From Mya arenaria (taxonomy: Eukaryota; Mollusca; Bivalvia; Myida; Myidae), in NCBI RefSeq assembly GCF_026914265.1, contig NC_069124.1, forward strand, positions 12,417,723 to 12,481,722: 64,000 nt of DNA. Direction: 5' to 3'. Positions 20,411 to 33,249 of this stretch are shown in pieces. The first letter of the stretch is position 1. Each line of letters opens with the position of its first letter. The notes beneath the pieces are model-generated. The model did not search any database and was not told where the DNA came from. It saw only the letters and a list, made by a program, of their open reading frames with translations. A program made the translations under genes and the position numbers.

Positions 20411-20660
20411 GGTAGGGGGATGTTGGCGAATTGATAGGGTCGGGGGTTTGGCCAGTCTTGGAGCTGCTGAACCGGACTGAACCCCGCTGAGGTAGGCGGA
20501 TGTTGGCGAATTGGTAGGGTCGGGGGTTTGGTCAGCTTGGAGCTGTGGGACCTGACTGAGCCCTGCTGAGGTAGGGGGATGTTGGCGAATTAGAAGAGTC
20601 GGAGGTTTGCCCAGTCTTGGAGCTGCTGGACCGGACTGAGCCCTGCTGAGATTTAGGGGG
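20376..20660 (+). repeat. 80-bp minisatellite overlapping the stop codon of copy A
   Basis: About three and a half units of roughly 80 bp. Each contains GTCTTGGAGCTGCTGGACCG, then GACTGAGCCCTGCTGAGGTA, then GGGGGATGTTGGCGAATT. The first unit overlaps the last exon: its coding part spells V-L-E-x-x-D-R-T-E-P-C-stop. Later units repeat the coding end and stop codon in what should be the 3' UTR. Confidence 0.85.
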
Positions 20661-22419
20661 AGTTGGTAGGGACGAGGTTGGGCCGGAGCTGCATTACGTA
20701 ACTGAACCCTGCTGGGGCGGGACAAGGTGCGGAGCAAAGAACTGACAAGAGTGGTGATGAAACTCGTGGCCGAATAGAATTATGCCGAGGACCATGCCGG
20801 CTCTTTCTGAATGTTTGTGTTAATGCATATCAATGTGAAGCCAAAATACGACAATATGATCTCAAGATATAACCTCAGTTTTACACATTCCTCCGATCAT
20901 TCCTTTACTATGTTATTTTTTAAAAGGTTTTAGTGAGACCAAAAATGAACATTACCGACAAGTATTTCAGGTTTTATAGTGTTCATGTTCCGATTTGTGT
21001 TTAAAAGCCATGTTGTTGTTTATTGTTGATCCACGACTTATATAGAGTTGATGAATTTCTAAATGAGCTGTCCATGATGGGGTTTTTTTCTGACATTTTT
21101 TTATAATTTTAATTTGCTCAATTGTCATTTTTCCTATATTTGTAAAACTGTGTAAATATTGTGTTATTTTCGGCCGTTGATAATAATATCTTATAATTTT
21201 AAATTGCCTTCTTATAATATTATAGCATTTTTTGGATTTTCTCTAATTTGGTTATATATTTGCATATGGAGACTTCAACATTTGATTCAACCAAGGGATT
21301 CATCTTTAACGTGTTTACATTTAGTTTGTGTTTAATAAGTATAAAATTATAATTGTTTATTATGATGATTATCTTTTGTTCTATGACTTATTTTTGGTTC
21401 ATCATTTTCAGATTTTTAACTGAACTGTGCATGGTGGGCATTAATGACGTTTTATTTATAATTCTATTTTATTGATATATATTTTCTGTATTTATATGAG
21501 CGTTTATACATTAAGGTTTTCTTTGTTATGTGGGGTCCTTGATTATATACAACCGTACATTTGTAAAAATTTTTTTAATGTTTTTGCGTTTTGATTTGAT
21601 TTTCATTCGGAATATCTGAATAAATCCTTACATTATAATTGTTCTTATTGTTTACAGTTTTACATCTAGGAAAATGAGTAAAATGAATAGGAAATTTGAT
21701 TTTATTTCCAAACGGTAAATTGAGTGATAAATTAATTATATACAATTATAAAGCATGATAAAATAAATATGCATAATTATACGAAACATGAAAAATATAA
21801 TGGTAAGTACCGAAGTTGCATATATTTAAAACCACCTTCACCTTGGTTGAAAGACAGAGGTTGAAAGACAGAGGGGTTTTTTTAAGTTCCGGTGGCTGGG
21901 GACAGTATTCAATAGCATTCTCATTCTTATCCCTAGATAATAGATATGCCTAAGTCATTCAGACTATTGGCCAGTATTTCATAGATTAGTTCAATCGAAA
22001 CTCCTAAACGTAAGTTAGATACGTCATGGTTATTGATAAAGGTACAAGGGGCTGTATTCAATTACCACCTTAGACCTCATTTTATTTTAAGATTATAATC
22101 CAAGCGTGATTGGACTGTAAAAATAACTAGTCAGTTGACTGAATGGCTTTGCTAATGCGTGTCTAAACAGACAGTGATAAAAACGATATTGCATACGGCG
22201 CTGGAATGTCCTTCTATGTCCGTGGTCAAGGTTATACTTCTTACAAGAACGTTTAAAGTATTAACATGGGATATACATCTCCAATGATAAATAATATGAC
22301 TTGCCTTACTAACTGTTTGATTCTTGTTGAATTCTATCAGACGGCAAGTCAGATCTTCGGCGGGGCGGTCGAGCAATGATATCAATGGCATTTAAAAATA
22401 GTTTTTACCGTATCACAAC

Positions 22420-23090
22420 TCTTTTTCCCCCCGATATTTTTAGCCGCGCCATGCATATCAAGTATTAAGTTTTAACAGTACACATACCATTAAAAATGTT
22501 TGGATAGCGATAAAGATTATGATGAACATGATTAAGAATTTCATGTATGAAATTATTATATTTAAAAAGAAAATGAAACTCGTCGCCTATTTTTTGTCTA
22601 TTACATATTGAACACAGTCTCTTTCTTCATTACCAAAAGAGAAACCCTTTTCTACTGGTTAGTTAAAATTCAGGCATTTAAATTCACAAAGAGCAATAGC
22701 CAGGTTTTTCGGAAAACACTTAAGATAATTCTCCTATTAGTTATTTTGGAAATCCATTCACAAAGTAAATACATTTTTCAAGTGAATTGCACACAATTTG
22801 ATATAAAATTGAACTAATACTCAATTATCTTCAATATCAACTAAGCGTACAACTATACTGTACTGTATCCTTTGTATTATTGAAAGAGTTCCTTCCCTTA
22901 GTTCCTGCAATCAATTGCAAAACAACAGGGGTGTGTTCCACACGTTCGCTTCAATAGTAAGTATTTCTTTGATTTATTTGCCTTTTAAAAAGTAATTTAA
23001 GTCACGAAAATTGTTTCAGATCTTGTGGACACATTCTGTCCACTTTATTAAGGTTTATTTCATATCAATTTACGATGTTTTCCTATAAAG
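22420..23090 (+). repeat. duplicated upstream block, unit 1 of 2 before copy B
   Basis: Clearly similar to 23975-24520 and to 14930-15620. Shared phrases include GGAAATCCATTCACAAAGTA, GTTCCTTCCCTTAGTT, TTCCACACGTTCGCTT and GTAAGTATTTCTTTG. This points to a local duplication of the 5' flanking DNA of an MFSD6-like gene. Confidence 0.75.
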
Positions 23091-23974
23091 TGTTACCTTC
23101 ATGTATGCACATAGTCGGGATTCTTCCAATTTCTTACGTCTAAACGGGTTTATGCAAAAACGGGGGGGGGGGGGATATTGAAATTGTATTAAGAGAAGTA
23201 CTTTATGTTTGAAGTAAATAATAAAGGTTATACACATAATTATTTTAACGTGTTAGTGCAAATTTATTTTGCACAAAACAAGCATTAAACTATTAAATGC
23301 ATTAAAACACAGGATTTACCTTCCAATAAAACGAACCTTGACTGACACAGGCAACAATTATACCAAGCGTAAAAACTCGACCATCTCCGGAAAGCTTCGC
23401 GATAGACCTCGTAACTACAATCGTAACAACTCGGCCATGGCCGAAGTGTTCCGATCGTTGTAAAACTGTGAACCGCAGCCTTGCAGGTGCCGTTCATGTA
23501 TATATCGTTGTGTTTTGCCAGTATGAAATGAAAAAAACCCGCACCAAACACATAATAATTCGTTGGATATTTCTTTTGTGTGTGTAAGGAACTAATTTAA
23601 AATAACATTATCTGGTAATATTTCTTGTTTTTATGATATTTATAGACGCATCATGCTTAAATTCGTAATCCCGATCGGAATATATAACTACCCACTTTTG
23701 GTACAAAACAATGTGTACCTCAAGGATTTGCCATATCTAAAATCGTAAAAAAACGTCAACGTACAATTATTTGGACAAGTATGCACAATACAGGTAAACG
23801 AAAAACCAAGATTATGTAAATGTGTTAGTGTTTTGGTCCTGTTGATAGTGAGGTCGTGATTAACATCGAATTGAATTTTAAGCCACATAACTTATAAAAG
23901 TTAAATCAATTGGCTACTTTCCTTTTTTGTAGCTAAACAGTTTGTGATAAACATAATCTTGTAAGTATTTCAGG

Positions 23975-24520
23975 TATAAAATTATTATATTTAAAAAGAT
24001 AATGAAACTCGTCGCCTATTTCTTGTACACAGTCTATTTTTATTTTCATAAGAGCAACTCTTTTCTACTGGTTAGTTAAAATTTAGGCATTTAAAATCGC
24101 TAAGAGCAGTTGCTAGGTTTTTCGGAAAACATTTTAGATAATTCTCCTATTAGTTATTTTGGAAATCCATTCACAAAGTAAATGTGAATTGCACAGAGTT
24201 CTATGTAAAATTGAACTTAAACTATCTTCAATGCCAACTGTGCGTACAACGATTACTGAACTGTAGCCTTTTAATGTATTATTAAAAGAGTTCCTTCCCT
24301 TAGTTACTCCAAACCATTGCTAACGAAAGGGGTGTGTTTCACACGTTCGCTTCAATAGTAAGTATTTCTTTGTTTTATTTGCCTTTTAAAACATAATTTA
24401 GGTTACGAAAATTGTTTTCAGATCTTGTTGACATATTCTGTCGACTTTATTTAAGTTTATTTCATATCAATTTACGATGTTTTCCTATATAATGTGTTAC
24501 CTTCATTTATACATAATACA
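23975..24520 (+). repeat. duplicated upstream block, unit 2 of 2 before copy B
   Basis: Second tandem copy of the block at 22420-23090, with the same order of phrases: AAAATGAAACTCGTCGCC-like start, TTTCGGAAAACATTTTAGAT, then GTTACTCC-type and CACACGTTCGCTTCAATAGT. It ends with TTTACGATGTTTTCCTATA, present in both. Confidence 0.75.
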
Positions 24521-25609
24521 ACTGAAAGGAAAACGCAGGATATGTAAGTTTGTCTGTGTACTGTATTGGTTCTGTCGGTGGGAAAGTCGTGATTAACGCC
24601 ACATTTTACTGTTAATGCCATATAACTTATAACATGTTAATCAACTGGCTTCTTTTCATCTTTGTACCTGAACGATTTGTGATTTAAAGAACTTGATCTA
24701 CTTGATCTACTTTTCACTGCATTACATCCCATACACCAGTGCATGCGTGTAGCCTTCATGTGTCATGTTCATAGACATAAATTAGAACGATCGTATAAAT
24801 GAATAATGACCGACATACTACACGAAGGAATATCTTTTCCGCAGTGATTTTAAACCTTAGGCATTGATTCTGTCTGCTATCATATTTTGTCAACATGGGG
24901 TTCAACATTTGTAGCACAGTAGCTGTAAATAAACATAACAGAAATACTTCGCACAGATGGAAATGCCTCTGATATTAAATGAAACTAACATTAGTACTTT
25001 TCAAGCTGAATATGTTTAGTTTTCTAAACATTACTCGACACTGGCATTTACGACTGGAAGCTGGAGGGAAGAAAAAAATCAAACACGGTTTTATTTAAGG
25101 GCCTTCCACAGTGCAAAAGGCGTCTGAAAGCCCAAAACATAAAATGTTTAAAAAAAACAAAAACATTCTTATTTAGTTTTAAGGTTCAATATTTAACAAG
25201 CATAATTAAACATACATCATTTGCAACATGTGTAGGTGTTAAAACTAATTAGAAGTTAAGCCGATTTTACGATAGAATATTTTATCAGAATTTAAAAAAA
25301 AAAAGCATTTGCATTTTTTTTCTTAACAAAATGTCTTTAAACAAAATGATTATGTTTTAAGTGTACATGTAGTCTACATTACCCTATCAAAAATGTATTG
25401 CGGCTTTGTGGTGATTGCTTGTAATTAAAGAAAGGTATTTGCATTTTTGTAACCAGGAAATGAATTTAGTCCACCATTTTTCACTTATTTTTTTAAATAG
25501 CTTTCTTATTTGAAAACATATCAGTAAGAAACTCCAAGACATTGTTGATTGGGTAGTCTGGAGCATTTGATACAAAAATGTACTTATTTTGTCAGATTGT
25601 TCTTCAAAC

Positions 25610-25965
25610 TTAAAGCTGCACTCTCACAGATTGAACGTTTTGACAATTTTTTTTATTTTTGTCTTGGAACGAGCCAAGTTTTGTCAAAATCCATGGACAC
25701 CAGTTATATAAGACTGCTGACAAAAAAAAATAGATCGCAGATTTTTAAATTTAAGTTCAAAAAATGATGTTTTATGCATTTTTCTTAAACCGTTAGTAAC
25801 CGTTTAAGCCATAAACATTAATTTTCGAACGGAAATATGAAACTCTACGATCTGTTTTTTTTTTGTCTTATATCATTCGTTTACAGATAATTACGCAAAG
25901 ATAGGCTCTTTCCAAGACAAAAAATAAAAAAAAGTTGTAAAAATGGTAAATCTGTGCAGCTTTAA
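25610..25965. mobile_element. long palindromic MITE, copy 3
   Basis: Starts TTAAAGCTGCACTCTCACAG and ends GTGCAGCTTTAA. TTAA is present on both edges. Both halves contain the GTCTTGGAACGAGCCAA or inverse motif. It lies about 120 bp before the transcribed start region of copy B and could lie in its promoter. Confidence 0.8.
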
Positions 25966-26080
25966 ATTAAACATTCACGTTTAATACATTTTAACTTTTT
26001 CCCTTCCCCACTCACTTTTGTACTGTTGAAGGTCATTAACTTTAACTATCGTATCAAGTGACGTTGTTTCAGGCAGAAAG

Positions 26081-29000
26081 ATGGCCTCTCCATGTGGAGA
26101 AGTAAACAGACAGCTGCTTCCGGTCAAACTCGTGTATTTCTTCTTTATGGCAGGTTGGTGTATATTATTATTTTTATTTTACATTTATTCTGAAGGACTG
26201 TATTTGTTATTGAAATGAATGAATTTAATATCGTTATGAAAAGTCGTCCATGCATAAACTTACAGAGCTGAAATAGATATTTAGATTTTGATGTGAAGTA
26301 GATTATAATTATGATAGAATTAATAATATGATTATATAATTAAACACCATTTATTCTGTTTTATAATAATCATCTCACACGCTCATCCCCTCCAGCTTAG
26401 TAAAAGTAAATGTTATCTTTATGTGCCTGTCAAGGTGTGGGTGCCCTACTTCCCTTCATCACGGTATACATGCGCCAACTGGGACTGTCTGCGAAGGAGA
26501 CTGGAATCATCTACGGGGTCATGCCCTTCGTCGCCTTCTTCGTGCGGCCCCTTATTGGGGTTCTGGCTGACAAGATACAACGCCATAAGGCTGTGCTTAT
26601 CGTCTGTGTGTTACTAACTGGAGTCCTGTACGATCTTCTGCTTTTGACACCCGCGAAGCAAACGCATGATAATTCGGCTCTCGCAATAACGGTCCACATT
26701 CAGTGTTCACAAGCTGATTCTTTTATCAGGGATTGTAATGTCGCTAACGGTGGTTGTGAGATGGGTTTAAAACAAGCTCTAGTCGCCAATAATCTTACTG
26801 GTATTTCAAGAAAATGTGAGTTTCAGTGTTCTGTGAGCAGGAACTCGATTAAGGCAGGCAACACGTGCTTTACAGACGATGTTGGGACGTTGAGTGAGGT
26901 TAAGTGTGGTAGTGTTGTGAATACCGGTGATGACGTCATGTTTCAAAGTGACGTTAAAACTTTACTCGCAAATGAAATTCAGGTGAGAAACAGCTCATAT
27001 AGCGGCAACACATGCACAGAATATGATCTCAAGAATGTAACTTTCAACGGCACAAATTACTGGCAACTTCTATGTGCATCCGAAACTGTGTTCAACTGCA
27101 AATTACACTGTACGCCAGAAATCAGCCAGAAATGTATGAGCACTATCAGTAGTGATGACGAACTAAGCGAGACATTTTGGATCTTTTTCGTAATATTTTT
27201 GTCGTGCAACATAGTGTTTTCCCCTGTGTTCAGTCTAATCGATGCGATTGCATATGACATTCTTGGTGAAAAGCGCGGCTCGTGGGGCCGTCAACGCCTC
27301 TGGGGGACTGTTGGCTATATAACCTTTGCCGTCGCTTCAACTTTCATCATGGACGCTATCAGTAAAAAGAGCAACGTTGACTATTCAGTCTCATTCTATA
27401 TTTTTCTGGCCTTAAATATATGTACGTGCGTGGTCGGATACTTCTTAAAGCTATCGGAGAACATCCACTGTGGACAATTATTCAAAAACATCCTAGGATT
27501 GCTAAAATATCCCAAAGTCGTTGTGTTCCTGATAGCTATGGCATGTTACGGTATCATGAACGGTGTTATCGAAGCGTTTCTATTCTGGTATCTCATAATG
27601 TTAGGCGCTTCTCAAAAAATCCTAGGACTCTGCGTAGTATTCCAATGTGTGCCGGAAATAATCATGCTGCTATTTGCCGGCAAAATCATCAAGCGTATCG
27701 GCCACATGTCTTGTCTGCACATCGCCTGTCTTGGCTACGCCATCCGTTTCTTCTGCTACTCCATAATCCCGGGGCCGTGGTACGTACTTCCGGTTGAGCT
27801 TCTACACTGCCTGACGTTCTCCCTCATGTACGCCGCCGCCTCCTCCTACGCCAGCGTGATAACACCAGAAGGGATGTCCGCCACCGTCCAGGGACTTGTC
27901 GGCGGGCTACACTTCGGATTTGGTATGATGTTATTATTGATGTTTGTTTATGCACCATACATTATCATTATGTTTTTAGTCTGTTCACTCTTTGAGTTTA
28001 CAAAATCGAAAAGGCATGAACAGACCTGGAACAGATGTTTATTTTTATTTTAAAACGTATTCACATTACGGAGTAGCTGTCTGTTGCTTACTTCAAGCTC
28101 CATAAACAACTTTCAGTCAACGTTTTCTTTTTGTATTAAATTTAAGAAGATGTTATCACTTTTGATGATGATAGTTATTCATTTTACTGTTTTAATTGTA
28201 GGCAAGGGTATCGGAAGTTTGGTTACGGGACAATTGTTTGACGCCAGGACGGGCCTCGGGCCTGTGTGGACATTCCGGGTTTATGGGTTTTTCGCCATCG
28301 CGGTCCTGCTGGTGTACGGGGCCGTCCATTTCGCCTTCTTCCGGGACGCCACTTCCGACAAGGATATTGCGTCAGACAGACAGGCTGGAGAAGGTACGTA
28401 AAGAAACAAAGTACTAAAATGGCTCCTTTACTTTACGCTTTTCTAAACAAAGTTATCATCCACTTCATATTATGCATATAAGATGCTTCATTTTTAGCTC
28501 TACTGGCCAAAGGCCAGAAGAGCTTATGCGATGGTAATGTGTACGTAGTATGTGCCACCGTGCGTTCGTGCGTCCGTGCGTCTGTAAACAATTGCTTGTG
28601 AACACGATACAGTCTTCAGTTTTGATTGTATCTCGATGAAACTTGTACAGTATCTAGATATCCATTAGAGCTGGGTTCCTTTCGAAAACCAGCCAGATCC
28701 GCCCATGAATGCCTAGATTATGGGCCATGAAAGTTTTAAAGAAATGCTTCCTATTTTTAGCCAGGTCTGCATGAGCGAATTCTATTTTTAGCCAAGTTTA
28801 CATGTACATGTAAATTCAAGTCTAGAGTTAAGGGAGACAATTTGCAAGTGTAGGATTTTTAGAGACAATTTGCTTTTTGCTTCTGCAGTTGATTTTGTGA
28901 ATTACTCTGCCTTGTTCTTGTTGAAAGCCCAAAGGCCATTTTTTAGCTTTAAGTTCTGTAGTTTGTGCATTCATCTTAACAAAATTGGTTGTGAATGTTT

Positions 29001-29726
29001 AAGTTATGCACCTGGTGTCATTACTGGCCACACCCAGGGTTCACAGGTTTGGTAAACATAAATCTGGAATGGTTTGAAAATCTTTTTGTGTGTTCGTGCA
29101 TCCATCTCAGCACAATTGATTGTGAATGTTTGTTCAAATTGATAAATGTTGTCCTAGGATGCCCTTGACTTTGACCTTTTGACCAACTTTTTTTAACTTT
29201 TAAAACTACAGAAAGTTTTACTATGAGAACAGTTTTGAAAGCATTTTTTTGTCAGATGACTTTTACTTGGCACATATTAAAATAGTTCATGCAACTAATC
29301 TGCTTACAGTACTTTCTGGGCTCAGATGTTGAACGTGCTACGTTTTCAGGTAACCCAAACACAAAACATAAACTATATGTCTGTTGCCTTTTACCCATAC
29401 ATACATGCTCTGGATTGAGATGACCACAAAAGCCATGCCAGTAGAGCATAGGCCCTTTTGGGCCTCTTGTGTTAATTAAAATATTGTTTTGAGTTTTCTG
29501 GAGGAAAGAGTGCAAAGATCGTTAACGTTAATACAATAAGGTAGTTTTCTTCAATATTATTAATTCACTCAGTATTCTTATATGGACAAGCCCTATTTGA
29601 GCTCATAGTGCATTACTTTGATAACTGTTCATTTTAGAGGAGAGTTCGAAAGACGCGGCGGAGAAGCTGTTAGGCGCAGGGGACGGAGCAGCCGTGGAGC
29701 TGCAGGACAGGACTGAGCCCTGCTGA
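26081..29726 (+). CDS. MFSD6-like: MFSD6-like transporter, copy B, intact
   Basis: Exons 26081-26153, 26435-27922, 28202-28393 and 29638-29726 total 1842 nt, or 613 residues. Junction positions and phases are identical to copy A, with one Asn codon missing in the SKKSNVDY segment. It starts MASPCGEVNRQLLPVKLVYF and ends LQDRTEPC. By eye about nine residues in ten of exon two match copy A. Changes cluster in the extracytosolic loop (for example NVANGGCEMG against NFADDGCEMG), while transmembrane parts and the MFS motif RPLIGVLADKIQRHK are unchanged. Intron 3 is enlarged by a 1-kb repeat (28495-29470). The ATG context and the preceding pyrimidine-rich DNA match copies A and D, so the same start is chosen. 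The substrate is unknown. Confidence 0.93.
28495..29470 (+). mobile_element. 1-kb non-coding repeat element in copy B intron 3
   Basis: Begins TAGCTCTACTGGCCAAAGGC with a local hairpin (CTGGCCAAAGGCCAG) and ends near GCCAGTAGAGCATAGGCCCT then TTTGGGCCTCTTGT, so CTCTACTGGC appears inverted at the two ends. Near the left end are GTGCGTTCGTGCGTCCGTGC repeats. No transposase-like frame is present. Copies A and D lack it, so it inserted after duplication. The family is not certain; a non-autonomous element is likely. Confidence 0.6.
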
Positions 29727-30504
29727 GATTTAGGGGGAGTTGGTAGGGACAGGGTTGGGCCGGACCTGCATTACGTAACTGAACTCTGCTGCCAGGGGCT
29801 GGACAAGGGGCGGAGCAAAGAAATAACAAGAGTGGTAATGAAACTTGTGGTCGAATGGAACCATGCCGAGAACCATGGCGAGGACCATGCCGGTTCCTTC
29901 TTAAGAGTGTGTGTTAATACATATTGCATATGAATGTGAAGCCAAAATACCACAAAATTATCACTTATTACATAATAGTCAGCGCATTCTTTTACTAGAT
30001 TATTATAGAACCACACTTTAACATTACAGTCAGTTATTTCTAGATTAATAGTCTACATGCACCGGTTTGTGTTCATAAACCATGTAGTTGTTCATTGACG
30101 ACATATATGGAGTTTAGTAATTTCTAACTGAGCTGTCGATCCATGGTGGACATTAGGACAATGTGTTTGTTAATTTGAATTTGATCAATTGTTTTTGTCT
30201 AAGTTTGTACCCCTGTGTAAATATTGTGGATGCCTTTGTTATGTTCGGCCTTTGATAAGATACAGGGTAATATTTGTTAGTAATAATTGCCTACTTATAA
30301 CATTATAACATATTTAGGATTTTTTGAATTTGGTTTAAATCTTTACCTGATAAAAGCCCGATGCCTCTGTTTCTGTAGAGGTTTCGGTCGTATTATATAA
30401 AAACACGATCCTGAGTAATGTGGCACTTGTCTTTATTAAAACATGACAAATGAAACATTTTAATACAAGCTTAATATAATTATTGTAACAAACACCCACT
30501 GACT

Positions 30505-30795
30505 GTTACGTTTTGACAACTGTTTTTTATTTTGTCTTCGACAGCATGGAAACCAGTTAAATAAGACTGATGAAAAAAAATGATCGCAGGTTTTCATATT
30601 TAAGTTCAAAAATTGATGTTTTATAAAACATTAATTTTCTAACAAAAAAAGGAAAATCTGCGATCTGATCTTTTGTCAGCAATCTTTTATCATTGGTTTG
30701 CAGATATATATGCAAAAATTTTCTCCTTCTAAGACAATAATTTAAAAAAGATGTTGTAAAAACGGTATATCTGTGAGAGCGCAGCTTTTAAGGGC
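30505..30795. mobile_element. palindromic MITE, copy 4, left end lost
   Basis: Retains TTTTGACAACTGTTTTTTAT at the left, then the inverted halves (GATCGCAGGTTTTCAT and AAATCTGCGATCTGATCTTT), and ends GAGCGCAGCTTTTAA. The outer left terminus seen in other copies is missing or diverged. It lies downstream of copy B. Confidence 0.65.
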
Positions 30796-31301
30796 ATGGT
30801 GATATATACGTGCACAATCAAAACATAAGTATGAACTAGAATGTGAAAATTAAATACAGCCAACTTCTACATCTTCAACTTGTCTACATGCAGAAGTTTT
30901 TGTTTAAATTTTATAGAAGTGTCTATCATATTCATCTTTTGCGTTCATCATTTTCGGATTTCCTACTCAGCTGCACATTCTAGACATTTATGACATTTGA
31001 CTTATACATGTTCATGGTGGGCATCAATGACAAATTAATTATAATTCTATTTCAACGATACAGTGTTTCTTAATTGCAACGAGCGTTTATACAATGCGCT
31101 TTTCTTTGTTATGTTGGATCATTAATCATATATAACCATACATTTGTAAATTTATAAATGTCGTTGTGGTTAGATTTGAATTTCATTAATTTTGGTGTTT
31201 CTGAATAAATCTTACCATATTTATTGTGCTGATTGGTAACAGTTCTCGACCTTTATATCTGGAAACATGACTATAATTAATAGAACATTATTACGAAGGT
31301 G

Positions 31302-31985
31302 CAAGCATTCTTGAGTAATCCAACGAAAACCTTTTTCTCACCTCAAGGTCACCACGACCTTGACCTTTGACCAACTGATCCAGAAACCAATAGGGATCAT
31401 CTACTAGTCATTACCGAGTGGAATACCAAGTATGAAGTTCCTGGGTGCAAGTGTTCTTTAATTATTCAACGGGAACTATTTTTTTCACCTCAAGGTCACC
31501 TTAACCTTTTGACCTTCTGATTCCAAAATCAGTAGGGGACATCTACTAGTCATGACCAACTGGCATACCAAGTATTAAGATCCTGGGTGAAAGTGTTGTA
31601 AAGTTTTTGAGCGAAACCCGTTTTATACCTTAAGGTCACCGCGACCTTGACATTTGAGGTCACCAATAAATCGTTTTTCATCTGAAGGTCACCGCGACTT
31701 TGACCTTCTGATCTCAAGATGATGTTATGACTTTCTTGCATATGAAGCGTTAAGTTACTTGACCAAAATTATCTTAAGTTATTGAGCCAAACACGTTCTT
31801 CATCTCAATGTCACCGTGAACTAGACCTTTGACCTTTTGATCTCAAAATCAATAAGGGTCATCTACTGATGATAACCATCCTGCATACTTAGTATGAAGT
31901 TTCTTTGTCTTAGCGTTCTAAAGTTATTGGGTGGAAACGAAGTGTGACGGACCGACCGACCGACCGATTGACCGACTGACTGCTT
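31302..31985 (+). repeat. repeat with tandem GACCTTGACCTTTGACC motifs, copy 1
   Basis: Five or so loose units of about 130 bp. Each has CACCTCAAGGTCACC..GACCTTGACC and a CTACTAGTCAT..CCAAGTAT(G/T)AAG segment, ending with GACCGACCGACCGA runs. The second copy is at 55330-55945. No coding sequence. The motif TGACCTTTGACC reads on the other strand as a direct repeat of AGGTCA spaced by one base. Confidence 0.75.
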
Positions 31986-33249
31986 AATTTAATGTTTTTA
32001 CATCAATAAATAATAACTTATTCAATGGCATTGTTAAACATACAGTTTGAAACACACATATTGTTTAAAACATGTAGTAACATGGTTACGGACCTTTGGT
32101 TTATATGTGCGTGCCATGGTGAACCACCCGGTATTCCGGATCAGTAACAACTTTTGCATATTATTTGTTCAAATACATTGTTATGAATAATATCTTTAAA
32201 ATTAGTGAAAGAAAAATAATTCCTAATTTGAACCGAACTGTCGGGCAATTGTAAATTGTCGCGACTTTGCGAATATAAAATTATGTTATAAAGGTAAATA
32301 AAATTGATGTTTGTACGAAATGGAAAAGCACCAAAACACGAACTTTTATGAAACTGTTCGTTTGAAAATAAAATAAAAGTTGATAGTTTGATTATTTGAA
32401 TTACTTAGGCATGTTTGCATAGTACAGAACTTTTTAGGGATGACCTCGTTAAGGTTTTTATTAATAATGATAAAAAACAGTCTGCACATTTTGGTACTTA
32501 TTTTGTTTGATTGGTTGTATATTATAAAGAGCATTTTAAAGGAAGAAAGGGAAATGAGATTTGTATTTGAATATTGCAGAAAACGGCACCCTTTACTGTC
32601 AATCAGAGATACTTTGCATTGGCGCAGAGGACATAGCGATCTATGGAAAATGGACGACTTTACCAACTCGTGTAGGTCGCCAAAATAACAGATTCTTCTA
32701 TTCTACAAAACTAGAGAAAATATAGTTTACATTCACAGTCAAATCTGCTCTACGTGATATGGAGCGGCAGTTAAAAGGAAAATTCCTCGATTGACGTTTG
32801 CCCACAATTTTCTAATATGTGCGAAAACCAGTTTATGTTGGAGTAATAAACCGTCAATGTATTCGATGGAAAATGGCGAGGAGTTCTTAGACGAATGCAT
32901 CCGTAGAAATAACACGCCTTTCAATTAACACGTGACAAAAACTGCCAAAATCAAGTTTTGAAATGGCCATGGTGAGACAAACGTTCTCCCCTATGCTTTT
33001 TATCGTAGATGTTTTTTATAATGAGTTAAACGCAGGTATGCCCAGTTCCCTGAATACCATTATATAGCCTCCTCAAGAACGCAACACAATCAATACTTTT
33101 CAATGGTATTAGTGAAGCTCTTGGGAAACACATACAGAAGTAACTTTCAACACTAGCAAAGTTTGTCTAGATAACAACATGCCTGACAACAAAAGAAGCT
33201 TACAGACGTGGTCGACTGGCCGTGGAAAAACTGAGATCAAACCCTCCTT

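Larger units (their letters stand above)
20661..26080. other. intergenic region, copy A to copy B, with duplicated promoter blocks
   Basis: No gene is supported. The first kilobase is AT-rich 3' flank shared in outline with the flanks of the other copies (TTCGGCC..TTGATAA, TGTGTAAATATTGTG). Two tandem blocks, about 22420-23090 and 23975-24520, match each other and 14930-15620 upstream of copy A. They share CTACTGGTTAGTTAAAATT, the TTCACAAAGTAAA phrase and CACACGTTCGCTTCAATAGT. A poly-G run lies near 23163. The region 24830-25090 matches 16720-16980. Confidence 0.6.
29727..33249. other. intergenic region, copy B to copy C, repeat-rich
   Basis: The first part is the 3' flank of copy B and holds a single non-expanded form of the terminal minisatellite unit, then AT-rich sequence. 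A palindromic MITE (30505-30795) follows, then a block with AGGTCA-type motifs (31302-31985). The last part (32000-33245) matches 55950-57620, and in part 42660-42870. No intact gene was found. Confidence 0.6.

Noticed and set aside
20354-20737. 127-codon minus-strand frame over the copy A tail
   Set aside because: It is the antisense of the 80-bp minisatellite; its Pro/Ser/Gln-rich repeats have no domain and no splice context.
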